A stretch of DNA of 64,000 bases from Oryzobacter telluris (GTDB taxonomy: Bacteria; Actinomycetota; Actinomycetes; Actinomycetales; Dermatophilaceae), in the NCBI RefSeq assembly GCF_043099285.1, contig NZ_CP170723.1:248001-312000 (forward strand). The letters run 5' to 3'. Positions 25,218-33,660 of the stretch are shown here, one piece after another. Numbering within the stretch: the first letter of the stretch is position 1; every line of letters starts with the position of its first letter. The position numbers were made by a program, and so were the translations under genes. The notes under the pieces were generated by a model that did not search any database, had not been told where the DNA came from, and saw only the letters and a list, made by a program, of their open reading frames with translations.

Positions 25218-25844
25218 CTAGCTCTCGGCCTCGGTCGCGACGGGGAGGCCGGCGGCGGCGAACGCGCGCCCGAACACGGCCCGGATCACCGGCTCCTTGC
25301 GGGCGTTGTACTCCATGACGTCCTCGCCGGCGGCGGTCGAGGCCGCGGCCGAGCGGCGCTTGGCCTCCGCGTAGAGGTCCCGGTCGGCGGCATTGCGGCG
25401 CAGGTGGTCGCGGAACACCCGGTCGCGCCACGGCACCGGGCTGTCGGGGCCGAAGACGTGGAGGTTGGCCGCGGGGTCGCTGGCGCGCAGCATCCGGTGC
25501 TCCTCCCACCACGGCTCGCGGATGCGCAGGACGAAGCCCGCCGCCTCGAGCGCCGGTACGTAGGCGTCCTCGTCCGCGGGGTCGGCGATGACGAGGTCGA
25601 GGTCGATGATCGGCTTCGCCGCCAGCCCCGGCACCGACGTCGAGCCGATGTGGTCGAGGCCCAGGACCCGAGGGCCGAGGGCGCCGCGGACGCGGGCTTC
25701 GAGGGCGGCGAAGTGGTCCGGCCAGGCGGGGTCGGGGTCGACCACCACGATGTCGCGCCCCTGGACCTGACCGGGCACCAGGGCCGAGGCGCCGGCGGGT
25801 GGCGCGTCATCGGCGAACGACACGATCTGCTCCGGCGTGGCCAC
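25218..25844 (-). CDS. GrpB family protein (nucleotidyltransferase fold)
   Basis: A 208-residue protein of the GrpB/UPF0157 family with a nucleotidyltransferase-like fold. It shows VVDPDPAWPDHF, DHIGSTSVPGLAAKPIIDLDLVI (the GSTS and DxD-like residues) and HVFGPDSP..WRDRVFRDHLR. The family occurs alone or fused to dephospho-CoA kinase; the substrate is not established. GTG 25844 has TAGCGT 6 nt upstream. It is convergent with serS, 13 bp apart. Confidence 0.85.
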   Translation of the reverse strand: MATPEQIVSFADDAPPAGASALVPGQVQGRDIVVVDPDPAWPDHFAALEARVRGALGPRVLGLDHIGSTSVPGLAAKPIIDLDLVIADPADEDAYVPALEAAGFVLRIREPWWEEHRMLRASDPAANLHVFGPDSPVPWRDRVFRDHLRRNAADRDLYAEAKRRSAAASTAAGEDVMEYNARKEPVIRAVFGRAFAAAGLPVATEAES

Positions 25845-25850
25845 CCGCCC

Positions 25851-25856
25851 ACGCTA
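25851..25856 (-). promoter_or_regulatory. -10 hexamer TAGCGT, probable leaderless promoter
   Basis: Minus-strand TAGCGT ends 6 nt before GTG 25844 of the GrpB-like gene. Confidence 0.45.
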
Positions 25857-25876
25857 GCCCCGCGCCACCCCGCCGC

Positions 25877-25916
25877 GAGTGCGCACGTGGCTGCCCCGGC
25901 GACCACTTCCGCACTC
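25877..25916. repeat. Palindromic element, family A copy 2
   Basis: A 40-bp element starting GAGTGCGCACGTGG and ending CCACTTCCGCACTC. It is followed at a 61-bp period by copy 3. The arms mismatch at two or three inner positions. Confidence 0.75.
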
Positions 25917-25937
25917 ACCGCGAGGAGGGCCGGCCGC

Positions 25938-25977
25938 GAGTGCTCAGGTGGCTGCCCCGGCGACCACTTCCGCACTC
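25938..25977. repeat. Palindromic element, family A copy 3 (tandem)
   Basis: It starts GAGTGCTCAGGTGG and ends CCACTTCCGCACTC. The right arm, centre and downstream ACCGCGAGGAG equal copy 2, whereas the left arm has diverged. Confidence 0.75.
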
Positions 25978-26037
25978 ACCGCGAGGAGGAGGGGGGCGTC
26001 CACCTCCGGAGGGAGGACGCCACGTGCGCCACGAACC

Positions 26038-26043
26038 TAGGCT
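26038..26043 (+). promoter_or_regulatory. -10 hexamer TAGGCT, probable leaderless promoter
   Basis: TAGGCT ends 7 nt before ATG 26051 of the histidine kinase. Confidence 0.5.
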
Positions 26044-26050
26044 GGGCGCC

Positions 26051-27451
26051 ATGGCCTCCACCGTGTCGACCGCCGGAGCCCGCGTCCTGCGCTGGTTCGG
26101 CGTCGACGACCCGTGGGAGCGGCCCGCCCCGCCGATCGGCCGCTCCGACGTCCTCCTGGCCGTCGTCATCGGCGTGTTCGGCCTGTTCACGCTCGAGCTC
26201 GTCCGCAGCGTCGGGCCCCTCGAGGACGTCGGCTACCCCTGGGGCGTCCAGTGGCTCGCGGTCGCGTCGGGCGCCGCGCTCCTCGTCGGCCGCCGTCGCT
26301 GGCCCCTCACCGTCGCCGCCCTCGCGGCCGGGCACATGCTCGTCGTGGGCATCGCGATGCCGATGGTCATGGGCCAGTTCACGATGCAGGTCATCTACTT
26401 CGTCGCGATCATGTCGGGCGTCGCGTGGGCCCGCGACCGGCGCTGGATGCTCGTGGTGGTGGGCATCATCGTCGTCGTCATGTTCGTCTGGATCGCCCTG
26501 CAGTTCGTCGTCGGCACGGCCCTGCAGGACATCGTCGACGACGCCCAGGGCGGCAAGCGCTTCGGCGTCTTCGGCCCGGTCCCGGCCGCGGTCCTGCTCA
26601 CCGTCCTCATCAACGTCGTCTACTTCGGCGGCGCGCTCATCACCGGGCGCAACCTGTGGAGCAGCGCCCGCCAGACCGCCATCCTCACCGCGCAGGCCGA
26701 CACCATCACCGCCCAGGCCGACGAGCTGAGGACGCGCGCCGTCACCGAGGAGCGCCTGCGCATCGCCCGCGAGCTGCACGACGTCGTCGCCCACCACGTC
26801 TCGGTCATCGGCATCCAGGCCGCCGCCGCCCGCCGGGTCATGGGGCGCGACCCGGAGGCCGCGGGCCAGGCCCTCGAGGGCATCGAGGGCTCCTCGCGCG
26901 AGGCCGTCACCTCGATGCGCGGCCTGCTCGGCACCCTGCGCGAGGTCGAGCGGGTGCGCGGCGACGGAGCGGAGGCCGACCGCGCCCCCCAACCGACCCT
27001 CGCCGACCTCCCGGCCCTCGTCGAGTCGTTCACCACGCCCACCCGTCAGGCCGGCTTCGACCTCGTGGAGTCGGAACCCGGTGTGGCCCAACACCTTCCG
27101 GCAGCGCTCGCCCACTCCATCCACCGCACGGTGCAGGAGGCGCTGACCAACGTGGAGAAGCACTCCACGGCCAGCCGCGTCTCCGTCGTGCTGCGGGTCG
27201 AGGAACGCGTCGACGGCTTCGCCGAGGTCGAGGTGGTCGACGACGGCCGCCCGCGCCCCGGCACCTCGGGCAGCGGGCTGGGCCAGCTCGGCATCCGCGA
27301 GCGGGCGGCCTCGCACCGCGGCACCGTCGAGGTCGGGCCGCGCTCCAACGGAGGCTACCGCGTGCGCGTCCGCTACCCCTGGGGAACCGGCGCCGAAACC
27401 GCTGTCCCCGAGCCCGACTCGCGCACCGCCGGCCTGCGGAGCGTCTCGTGA
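26051..27451 (+). CDS. Two-component sensor histidine kinase (NarL/HPK7 type)
   Basis: A 466-residue membrane kinase. Five to six hydrophobic helices (about 35-190) form a membrane sensor without a large extracytoplasmic loop. A dimerisation helix holds the H-box RELHDVVAHHVSVIGIQAA with the phospho-accepting His. The HATPase follows, with HRTVQEALTNVEKHS (N-box), VVDDGRPRPGTSGSGLGQLGIRER. Upstream open frame passes through palindromic repeats, so ATG 26051 is chosen. Its stop overlaps the response regulator start (GTGA). The neighbouring ABC exporter is the probable output, as in envelope-stress systems; this is inference. Confidence 0.9.
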   Translation: MASTVSTAGARVLRWFGVDDPWERPAPPIGRSDVLLAVVIGVFGLFTLELVRSVGPLEDVGYPWGVQWLAVASGAALLVGRRRWPLTVAALAAGHMLVVGIAMPMVMGQFTMQVIYFVAIMSGVAWARDRRWMLVVVGIIVVVMFVWIALQFVVGTALQDIVDDAQGGKRFGVFGPVPAAVLLTVLINVVYFGGALITGRNLWSSARQTAILTAQADTITAQADELRTRAVTEERLRIARELHDVVAHHVSVIGIQAAAARRVMGRDPEAAGQALEGIEGSSREAVTSMRGLLGTLREVERVRGDGAEADRAPQPTLADLPALVESFTTPTRQAGFDLVESEPGVAQHLPAALAHSIHRTVQEALTNVEKHSTASRVSVVLRVEERVDGFAEVEVVDDGRPRPGTSGSGLGQLGIRERAASHRGTVEVGPRSNGGYRVRVRYPWGTGAETAVPEPDSRTAGLRSVS

Positions 27452-28164
27452 CCCGTGCCTCTGACGCCGCCCCCGACGCGGCCCCCGAGGCGTCCGCGCC
27501 CGCCCGGCTGCGCGTCCTCCTCGTCGACGACCACGCCATGGTCCGCTCCGGCTTCGCCCTCATGCTCAGCGTCGAGGACGACGTCGAGGTGGTCGGCGAG
27601 GCCGCCAACGGGGCCGAGGCCGTCGTCGTCGCCCGCGAGACCCGGCCCGACGTCGTCCTCATGGACGTCCAGATGCCCGTCCTCGACGGCATCGAGGCCA
27701 CCCGACGCCTCGTGGCCGAGGACCTCGGCAAGGTCGTCATCCTCACGACGTTCGACCGCGACGACTACCTCTTCGACGCCCTCGCCGCCGGCGCCAGCGG
27801 CTTCCTGCTGAAGAACGCTGAGCCCGAGCAGCTCGTCGAGGCGGTCCGCGCCATCGGCCACGGCCACGGCCTCCTCGCACCAGAGGTGACCCGCCGCGTC
27901 ATCGAGCGGATGACCGGGGAGCGCGGCGCCCCGCCCCGTCCCGAGGCGCCGGAGCTGGCCCGGCTCACCGAGCGCGAGCGGGAGGTCCTCGTCCTCATGG
28001 CCCGCGGCCGGTCGAACGCCGAGATCGCCCGCGAGCTCTTCCTCGGCGAGGCCACCGTCAAGACGCACGTCTCGAACTGCCTCGCCAAGCTGCACCTGCG
28101 CGACCGCGTCCAGGCCGTCGTCTTCGCGTACGAGGCCGGCCTCATCACCCCGACGGAGGGGTGA
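27448..28164 (+). CDS. Response regulator, NarL/LuxR type
   Basis: A 238-residue DNA-binding regulator. The receiver domain (about 22-140) has LLVDDHAMVRSG, phospho-acceptor Asp in DVVLMDVQMPVLDG, TTF, and LLKNAEPEQL. The C-terminal LuxR HTH is LTEREREVLVLMARGRSNAEIARELFLGEATVKTH..LAKLHLRDR. A 20-residue Ala/Pro leader precedes the receiver. GTG 27448 overlaps the kinase stop, so it pairs with that kinase. A 52-bp gap with its own -10 separates it from the ABC exporter genes. Confidence 0.93.
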   Translation: MTRASDAAPDAAPEASAPARLRVLLVDDHAMVRSGFALMLSVEDDVEVVGEAANGAEAVVVARETRPDVVLMDVQMPVLDGIEATRRLVAEDLGKVVILTTFDRDDYLFDALAAGASGFLLKNAEPEQLVEAVRAIGHGHGLLAPEVTRRVIERMTGERGAPPRPEAPELARLTEREREVLVLMARGRSNAEIARELFLGEATVKTHVSNCLAKLHLRDRVQAVVFAYEAGLITPTEG

Positions 28165-28203
28165 ACCCACCCGCGGGCTGATCCCGTGGGCGCCCCGCAC
28201 GCC

Positions 28204-28209
28204 TAGCGT
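28204..28209 (+). promoter_or_regulatory. -10 hexamer TAGCGT, probable leaderless promoter
   Basis: TAGCGT ends 7 nt before ATG 28217 of the ABC ATPase gene. Confidence 0.45.
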
Positions 28210-28216
28210 CGGGGTC

Positions 28217-29098
28217 ATGTTGGAGATCAACGCGCTCACCCGCCGGTTCGGCGAGACCACGGCCGTCGACGGCGTCACCTTCGACGTGCGCCCGGGCCTG
28301 CTGACCGGCTTCGTCGGCGGCAACGGCGCCGGCAAGACGACGACCATGCGGATGGTGATGGGCGTCCTCGGCATCGACGGGGGCGAGGTGCTCTGGCAGG
28401 GCCGCCCCATCACCGCCGTCGACCAGCGGCGCTTCGGCTACATGCCCGAGGAGCGTGGCCTGTACCCGAAGCAGCGCGTCCTCGACCAGCTCATCCACCT
28501 CGCCCAGCTCAAGGGGATGACGGCCGCGGCGGCCCGCGCCACCGCCACCGAGCACCTCGAGCGGTTCGGCCTCGCCGAGCGGGCGCGCGACCACGTGCAG
28601 AAGCTCAGCCTGGGCAACCAGCAGCGGGTGCAGGTCGTCGCCGCGCTGCTCCACGACCCCACGGCGCTCATCCTCGACGAGCCGTTCTCCGGCCTGGACC
28701 CGATGGCCGTCGACTCGATGGTCGACCTGCTGCGCGAGCACACCTCGCGCGGCGTTCCGGTGCTCTTCTCCAGCCACCAGCTCGACCTCGTCGAGCGGCT
28801 CTGCGACCGCCTCGTCATCCTCGCCCGGGGGCGCGTCGTCGCCTCCGGCGAGGTGGAGGAGCTGAGGGCCGGCGGCCCGGTGCGCTACCGGCTGGCGCTC
28901 GCCGCCGATGCCGGCTGGGTGCGAGGGCTGCGCGGCATCCACGTCGTCGACGTCGACGGGCCGACCGCGCTCGTCGAGGTCGTCGAGCCCGGCGCCGAGC
29001 AGGACGTCCTGCGCGAGGCGGCCGCCCGCGGCCCCGTCCGCGAGTTCACCCCGGTGCGACCGGCACTGGCCGACATCTACCGGGAGGTGGCGGCATGA
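28217..29098 (+). CDS. ABC transporter ATPase (NatA-like)
   Basis: A 293-residue ATPase of an ABC-2 exporter. Walker A is GGNGAGKTT, the signature LSLGNQQRV (a Gly-Asn variant seen in NatA-like proteins), Walker B LILDEPFSGLDP, and the switch His in SSHQLD. A C-terminal domain of about 75 residues follows, as in NatA and drug-exporter ATPases. Its stop overlaps the permease start (ATGA). Export of a drug, peptide or Na+ is possible; the substrate is unknown. Confidence 0.9.
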   Translation: MLEINALTRRFGETTAVDGVTFDVRPGLLTGFVGGNGAGKTTTMRMVMGVLGIDGGEVLWQGRPITAVDQRRFGYMPEERGLYPKQRVLDQLIHLAQLKGMTAAAARATATEHLERFGLAERARDHVQKLSLGNQQRVQVVAALLHDPTALILDEPFSGLDPMAVDSMVDLLREHTSRGVPVLFSSHQLDLVERLCDRLVILARGRVVASGEVEELRAGGPVRYRLALAADAGWVRGLRGIHVVDVDGPTALVEVVEPGAEQDVLREAAARGPVREFTPVRPALADIYREVAA

Positions 29099-30318
29099 CC
29101 ACCACGACCGACCGTCCCACGACGACCCCCACCACAGTCCGCGAGGGCGGCGCGGCCCGGGCGCCGTGGCTGCTCATCGCCAAGCGCGAGATCGTCGTCA
29201 AGCTCACCGACAAGTCCTTCCTCATCGGCACCCTGGTGACCCTGCTGTTCATCGCCGGGTTCATGGGCTGGTCCGCGTGGGACGCCTCGAAGACCTCCAC
29301 GTACACGGTGGCCTCGACCTCGGCGGACCGCACGATGGCCGACCGGATCGCCGCGGACGCCCCCGACCTCGACGAGGACGTCGCGGTCACCGTCGTCCCC
29401 GCCGCCTCCGATGACGCGGCCCGCGCCCTGGTCCGCGAGGGCGAGGCCGACGCCTGGCTGCACCGCGGCGGCGACGGCTGGGTGCTCACCACCGACGACG
29501 GCCCCGAGAGCACCCTGATGGACGTGACGAGCCAGGTCGTGCGCACCGCCTCCCTCGACCGGGCCGCCGGAGCCCTCGGCACGACCACCGCCGAGCTGCT
29601 CAAGGGCAGCGAGGTCAGCTCCCAGTACCTGCGCGGCGACGCCGACAAGGCCGACCTCGCACAGGGCGTGGCCTTCGCCTTCGCGTTCCTCTTCTACATG
29701 GCGTCCCTGCTGTTCGGGATCCAGCTGGCCAACAGCGTCGTGGAGGAGAAGCAGTCGCGGGTCGTCGAGATCATCGCGACATCGATCCCGGTGCGGCAGC
29801 TGCTCTTCGGCAAGGTCATCGGCAACAGCGTGCTGGCCGTGCTGCAGATGATGCTCTACGCCGGGGTCGGTCTCGCCGGGCTCGCGGCCACGCCGTACGC
29901 GAGCCTCGTGCCCTCCATCAGCGGGCCGATCGCGTGGTTCCTCGTGTTCTTCGTCGCGGGGTTCGTGGCGCTGGCGTCGCTGTGGGCCGTGGCCGGGTCG
30001 CTGGCGTCGCGGGCGGAGGAGGTCCAGAGCACGTCCGGCCCGATGACGATCGTCGTGCTGGCGGTCTTCTTCGGCGCGATGTTCCTCGACGGCACGGTGC
30101 GCACGGTGTTCTCGTTCGTCCCACCGTTCTCGGCCGTGCTGATGCCGACGCGCGTCCTCGAGGGCGGGACGGCGTGGTGGGAGCCGTTCGTGGCGCTGGC
30201 GCTGCTCGTGGCGGCGGCCTGGGCCGTGGTGGTCGTGGCCGAGCGGCTGTACCGGCGCTCGCTGCTGCAGACCGGCGGGAAGCTCTCGATGCGCCAGGCC
30301 TGGTCCGCGCCGGAGTAG
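29095..30318 (+). CDS. ABC-2 type permease (NatB-like)
   Basis: A 407-residue membrane protein. One N-terminal helix (about 35-55), an extracytoplasmic domain of about 120 residues, then six C-terminal helices (about 190-400). This is the NatB/ABC-2 layout. The EEKQSRVVEIIATSIPVRQLLFGKVIG segment between helices is characteristic. It is coupled to the ATPase by a 4-bp overlap, and downstream of a two-component system that may control it. Confidence 0.88.
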   Translation: MTTTTDRPTTTPTTVREGGAARAPWLLIAKREIVVKLTDKSFLIGTLVTLLFIAGFMGWSAWDASKTSTYTVASTSADRTMADRIAADAPDLDEDVAVTVVPAASDDAARALVREGEADAWLHRGGDGWVLTTDDGPESTLMDVTSQVVRTASLDRAAGALGTTTAELLKGSEVSSQYLRGDADKADLAQGVAFAFAFLFYMASLLFGIQLANSVVEEKQSRVVEIIATSIPVRQLLFGKVIGNSVLAVLQMMLYAGVGLAGLAATPYASLVPSISGPIAWFLVFFVAGFVALASLWAVAGSLASRAEEVQSTSGPMTIVVLAVFFGAMFLDGTVRTVFSFVPPFSAVLMPTRVLEGGTAWWEPFVALALLVAAAWAVVVVAERLYRRSLLQTGGKLSMRQAWSAPE

Positions 30319-30346
30319 CCCCGCGAGTGGTCGGCGGACGGGCAGT

Positions 30347-30377
30347 TTGACGGTCGGCCGAGGGCTGTGAGTAAGGT
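30347..30377 (+). promoter_or_regulatory. Candidate sigma-70 promoter of siderophore operon
   Basis: TTGACG (30347-30352) and TAAGGT (30372-30377) are separated by 19 bases. The -10 lies inside the IdeR box. Confidence 0.45.
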
Positions 30378-30390
30378 AAGGCTTACCTAA
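30372..30390 (+). promoter_or_regulatory. IdeR/DtxR box
   Basis: TAAGGTAAGGCTTACCTAA is a 19-bp near-perfect palindrome matching the IdeR/DtxR consensus TWAGGTWAGSCTWACCTWA at every position. It lies 35 bp before the binding-protein ATG and overlaps the predicted -10, as expected for iron-dependent repression. Confidence 0.88.
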
Positions 30391-30425
30391 CCACGCCTTG
30401 CCGTACTCGTCCGGAGGTCCTCATC

Positions 30426-31478
30426 ATGCCGTCCCGCCGCCACGTGCTCGCCGCCGCCCCAGCGGCCGCGCTCCTCGCCCTCGCCGCGTGCTCGACGGGT
30501 CCGTCGGGCGGCTCGGCCGCCACCTCCGGCACGGGGGCGAGCGCCGCCGCGGCGGCCTACCCGGTCACCGTCACCCACGCCCACGGCAGCACCACCATCG
30601 CGAAGCCCCCCACCCGCATCGCCACCATCGGCTGGGCCGACGCCGACGTCGTCACCGCGCTGGGGATCACCCCCGTCGGTGCGCCGAAGATCACCTGGGG
30701 CGGCAACGCCAAGGGCTCCACCGACTGGTTCGACGCCCAGCTCACCAAGATCGGCGCCACCGACGGCGACGTCACCCGCTACGACGACTCGGCCGGCATC
30801 CCCTTCGACGCCATCGCCGCCACGCGCCCCGACCTCATCCTCGGCCTCAGCTCGGGCGTCTCCAAGGAGGAGTACGACAAGCTGAGCAAGATCGCCCCGG
30901 TCGTCGCCTACACCAAGGCCCCGTGGGGCACCCCGTGGCAGGACCAGCTCGCCACCATCGGCACGGCCCTGGGCAAGGACGCCGAGGCCGCCCGGCTGAA
31001 GGCCGACACCGAGAAGACCATCGCCGACGCCCTCGCCGCGCACCCCGAGGTCAAGGGCAAGTCGGCCGCCTGGGCGTGGTTCAGCCCCACCGACCTGTCG
31101 ACCATCGGCCTCTACACGACCAGCGACCTGCGCCCGCAGATGCTGCGCGAGTTCGGCTTCGTCGACTCCCCGACCGTCGTCGACCTCAGCGAGGCCGACC
31201 CGTCGGCGTTCTCGGTGAACCTGTCCGCCGAGAAGGCCTCCACCCTCGATGCCGACCTCGTCGTCTTCTACGCCGAGGAGGGCGCCGGCGCCGACGCGAT
31301 CACCGGCAACGCGCTCCTCGGCCAGATCCCGGCTCTGAAGAGCAAGCAGTACGTGGCCAGCGCCGACAACGCCGTGGCCTTGTCGATGTCGCTGCCCAGC
31401 CCGCTGTCGGTGCGCACCGCGGTCGAGAAGTTCCTGCCGAAGATCGTCTCGGCGCTGAACGGCACCCCCGCGTCGTGA
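30426..31478 (+). CDS. Iron-siderophore ABC transporter substrate-binding lipoprotein
   Basis: A 350-residue type III periplasmic-binding-protein fold lipoprotein (FepB/FhuD-like). The signal peptide starts MPSRRHVLAAAP and ends with the lipobox LAAC, followed by a Ser/Gly linker. The Peripla_BP_2 core includes RIATIGWADADVVTALG, RPDLILG and GNALLGQIPALKSKQYV. It captures ferric siderophore outside the membrane. It is the first gene of a five-gene operon with two permeases, an ATPase and a siderophore-interacting reductase behind an IdeR box. Its stop overlaps the next start. Confidence 0.92.
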   Translation: MPSRRHVLAAAPAAALLALAACSTGPSGGSAATSGTGASAAAAAYPVTVTHAHGSTTIAKPPTRIATIGWADADVVTALGITPVGAPKITWGGNAKGSTDWFDAQLTKIGATDGDVTRYDDSAGIPFDAIAATRPDLILGLSSGVSKEEYDKLSKIAPVVAYTKAPWGTPWQDQLATIGTALGKDAEAARLKADTEKTIADALAAHPEVKGKSAAWAWFSPTDLSTIGLYTTSDLRPQMLREFGFVDSPTVVDLSEADPSAFSVNLSAEKASTLDADLVVFYAEEGAGADAITGNALLGQIPALKSKQYVASADNAVALSMSLPSPLSVRTAVEKFLPKIVSALNGTPAS

Positions 31479-32569
31479 CGGCCACCCTCTCCGACCCGCC
31501 TCGAGTGCGGAAGTGGCTGTCCCGGCCGCCACTTCCGCACTCGCGGCCGGGTGGTGGGCGCCGGACCGGCGGGTCGGCGACGCGGGTCCCGATGGCGTGG
31601 GCGCTCGTCGCGTCCCTCGTCGCCGTCGCCTTGACCGTGGGTGCCTCGCTCCTCCTCGGTGTCCAGGACCTGGCGCCCGGTGCGGTGCTCGACGCCGTCC
31701 TCGGCCGGGCGACCGACGCCGAGACGGCGGCCGTGGTCGCGTCGCGCATCGACCGCACCGTCATCGGCCTCGTCGTCGGGGCGGCCGTGGCGCTGAGCGG
31801 GGTCGTCCTCCAGGGGCTGACCCGCAACCCCATCGCCGAGCCCGGCATCCTCGGGCTCAACTCGGGGGCGGCGCTGGCCGTGGTGCTCGGCATCCGGTTC
31901 CTCGGGATCTCCACCGTGACCGGGTACGTCGTCGCCGCCATCGTCGGCACCGTCGCCGTCGCGGTCCTCGTCCAGTCGCTGACGATGATGGCGCCCCGCG
32001 CGAGCGCGCCGGTGTCGATGGCGCTGGCCGGCGCGGCCGTGATGGCCCTGGCGCAGAGCATGATCGGCGCGGTGCTCGTCACCGACCGGGGCGCCCTCGA
32101 CAGCTTCCGCTTCTGGCAGGTGGGCTCGGTCGCCGGGCGCGACGCGGGCCAGGTGCTCGACGTCCTGCCCGTCCTCGCGCTCGGCGCGCTGCTGGCCCTC
32201 ACCGCCGGGCCCACCCTCAACGCCGTCGCCCTCGGTGACGACCTCGCCCGCGGCCTCGGCCAGAACGTCGTCCTGCACCGCGGGCTGGCCGCCGCCGGCG
32301 CGGTGCTGCTCGCGGCCACTGCCACCGCCCTGGCTGGGCCGATCGCCTTCGTCGGGCTCGTCGTCCCACACGTCGCGCGCGCCCTCGTCGGCGTCGACCA
32401 CCGCCGCCTGCTCGTCGTCTCCGCCCTACTGGGGCCGGCGTTCGTGGTCGCGGCCGACGTCGTCGGCCGCCTCGTCTCGAGCCCCTCGGAGGTGCAGGCC
32501 GGCATCGTCTGCGCCGTCCTCGGAGCGCCGGTGCTCGTCGCCGTGGTCCGTCGGGTCAGGGGCCTGTGA
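31475..32569 (+). CDS. FecCD family iron-siderophore permease 1
   Basis: A membrane permease with about nine to ten helices (TM region from residue about 40). It shows LSGVVLQGLTRNPIAEPGILGLNSGA and GPIAFVGLVVPHVAR, FecCD hallmarks. GTG 31475 overlaps the upstream stop (GTGA) like the other junctions of the operon; ATG 31592 is the alternative. If GTG is right, a perfect family A palindrome (31503-31542) is in frame near the N-terminus and encodes RVRKWLSRPPLPHS, a proline/basic tail not part of the fold. Confidence 0.88.
   Translation: MTATLSDPPRVRKWLSRPPLPHSRPGGGRRTGGSATRVPMAWALVASLVAVALTVGASLLLGVQDLAPGAVLDAVLGRATDAETAAVVASRIDRTVIGLVVGAAVALSGVVLQGLTRNPIAEPGILGLNSGAALAVVLGIRFLGISTVTGYVVAAIVGTVAVAVLVQSLTMMAPRASAPVSMALAGAAVMALAQSMIGAVLVTDRGALDSFRFWQVGSVAGRDAGQVLDVLPVLALGALLALTAGPTLNAVALGDDLARGLGQNVVLHRGLAAAGAVLLAATATALAGPIAFVGLVVPHVARALVGVDHRRLLVVSALLGPAFVVAADVVGRLVSSPSEVQAGIVCAVLGAPVLVAVVRRVRGL
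31503..31542. repeat. Palindromic element, family A copy 4 (perfect, in frame)
   Basis: Perfect 14-bp arms GAGTGCGGAAGTGG / CCACTTCCGCACTC around 12 bases. It lies between GTG 31475 and ATG 31592 of the permease gene. Confidence 0.85.
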
Positions 32570-33660
32570 TGACGACCGCCGTCTCCGCGCCCACCGCCAC
32601 CACCGACCCCGTCGGCGACGCCAACGACGTCACGACCACCACGGCCGACGCCCTCGCCCGCGCCCGACGCGCGCCCCGACGCCGCCGCGTCGCCGTGGTC
32701 GCAGTGCTCCTCATCCTGCTCGTGGCCCTCGTGCTGGTCCGCGCGCTGCTCGGCGACTACCGGGTCAGCCTCCCCGACGCCGTCCGCATCATCGGCGGCG
32801 AGACCATCCCCGGCGCCTCCTTCGTCCTCATGGAGTCGACCTTGCCGCGGGCCCTCATGGCCGTCCTCGCGGGGGCGGCGTTCGGGGCGGCCGGAGGCGC
32901 GTTCCAGGTGATGCTGCGCAACCCGCTCGCCAGCCCCGACGTCCTCGGCATCACCCTCGGCGCGAGCGCCGGCGCGGTCGTCGCCGTCGTCGTCGTGGGG
33001 GCGCGGGGCACCACCGTGACCGTGGCCGCGCTGGCCGGTGCCGTGCTCGCGGCGGCCCTCATCCTCAGCCAGGCCGGAGGTCGAGGTGGGGCCACCGGCC
33101 GCATGGTCCTCGTGGGCGTCGCGCTCGCGGCGGGGCTGTCGGCCGTCGTGCACTGGGTCCTCGTGCGGGCCAGCATCTACCAGGCGCAGGACGCGCTCAT
33201 CTGGCTCAGCGGCAGCCTCAACACGGTGACCTGGGCCGACATCGCCCGGCTCCTCGCCATCGACGCCCTGCTCCTCCCGCTCCTGCTCGCGCTCAGCGGT
33301 CGCCTCCCCGTCCTCGGCCTCGGCGACGACCTCGCCGCGGGGCTCGGCGTGCGCGTCGGCCGGTTGCGGGTCGGGGTGACCGTGCTCGTCGTGGCCCTTG
33401 TCGCCGCGGCCACCGCCGTCGTCGGGCCGGTCGCGTTCGTCGGCTTCCTCAGCGGCCCCGTCGCCAGGCGCCTCGTGCCCGGCCGCCCGGCGGTGGGGGT
33501 CGCGGCGCTCGTCGGGGCGGTCGTCGTCGTCGGCGCCGACCACCTCGCCGCGTACGGCATCCCCGGGACTGCCCTGCCCGTCGGGGTCGTCACCGGCGCC
33601 CTCGGCGCCCCCGTCCTGCTCTGGATGCTCCGCTCCCGCACGACCCAGGAGGCCCGATGA
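32566..33660 (+). CDS. FecCD family iron-siderophore permease 2
   Basis: A 364-residue partner permease. A Thr/Asp-rich cytoplasmic leader (about 1-40) precedes about nine helices. Family segments include GAAGGAFQVMLRNPLASPDVLGITLGAS, WLSGSLNTVTW and GPVAFVGFLSGPVARRLVPG. GTG 32566 overlaps the previous stop by 4 bp (GTGATG); ATG 32569 is a possible alternative. It forms the transmembrane heterodimer with permease 1. Confidence 0.9.
   Translation: MMTTAVSAPTATTDPVGDANDVTTTTADALARARRAPRRRRVAVVAVLLILLVALVLVRALLGDYRVSLPDAVRIIGGETIPGASFVLMESTLPRALMAVLAGAAFGAAGGAFQVMLRNPLASPDVLGITLGASAGAVVAVVVVGARGTTVTVAALAGAVLAAALILSQAGGRGGATGRMVLVGVALAAGLSAVVHWVLVRASIYQAQDALIWLSGSLNTVTWADIARLLAIDALLLPLLLALSGRLPVLGLGDDLAAGLGVRVGRLRVGVTVLVVALVAAATAVVGPVAFVGFLSGPVARRLVPGRPAVGVAALVGAVVVVGADHLAAYGIPGTALPVGVVTGALGAPVLLWMLRSRTTQEAR

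Noticed and set aside
25877..25977. Tandem palindromes as a CRISPR-like array
   Set aside because: Only two units, the repeats are palindromic and the spacing is conserved sequence, not variable spacers.
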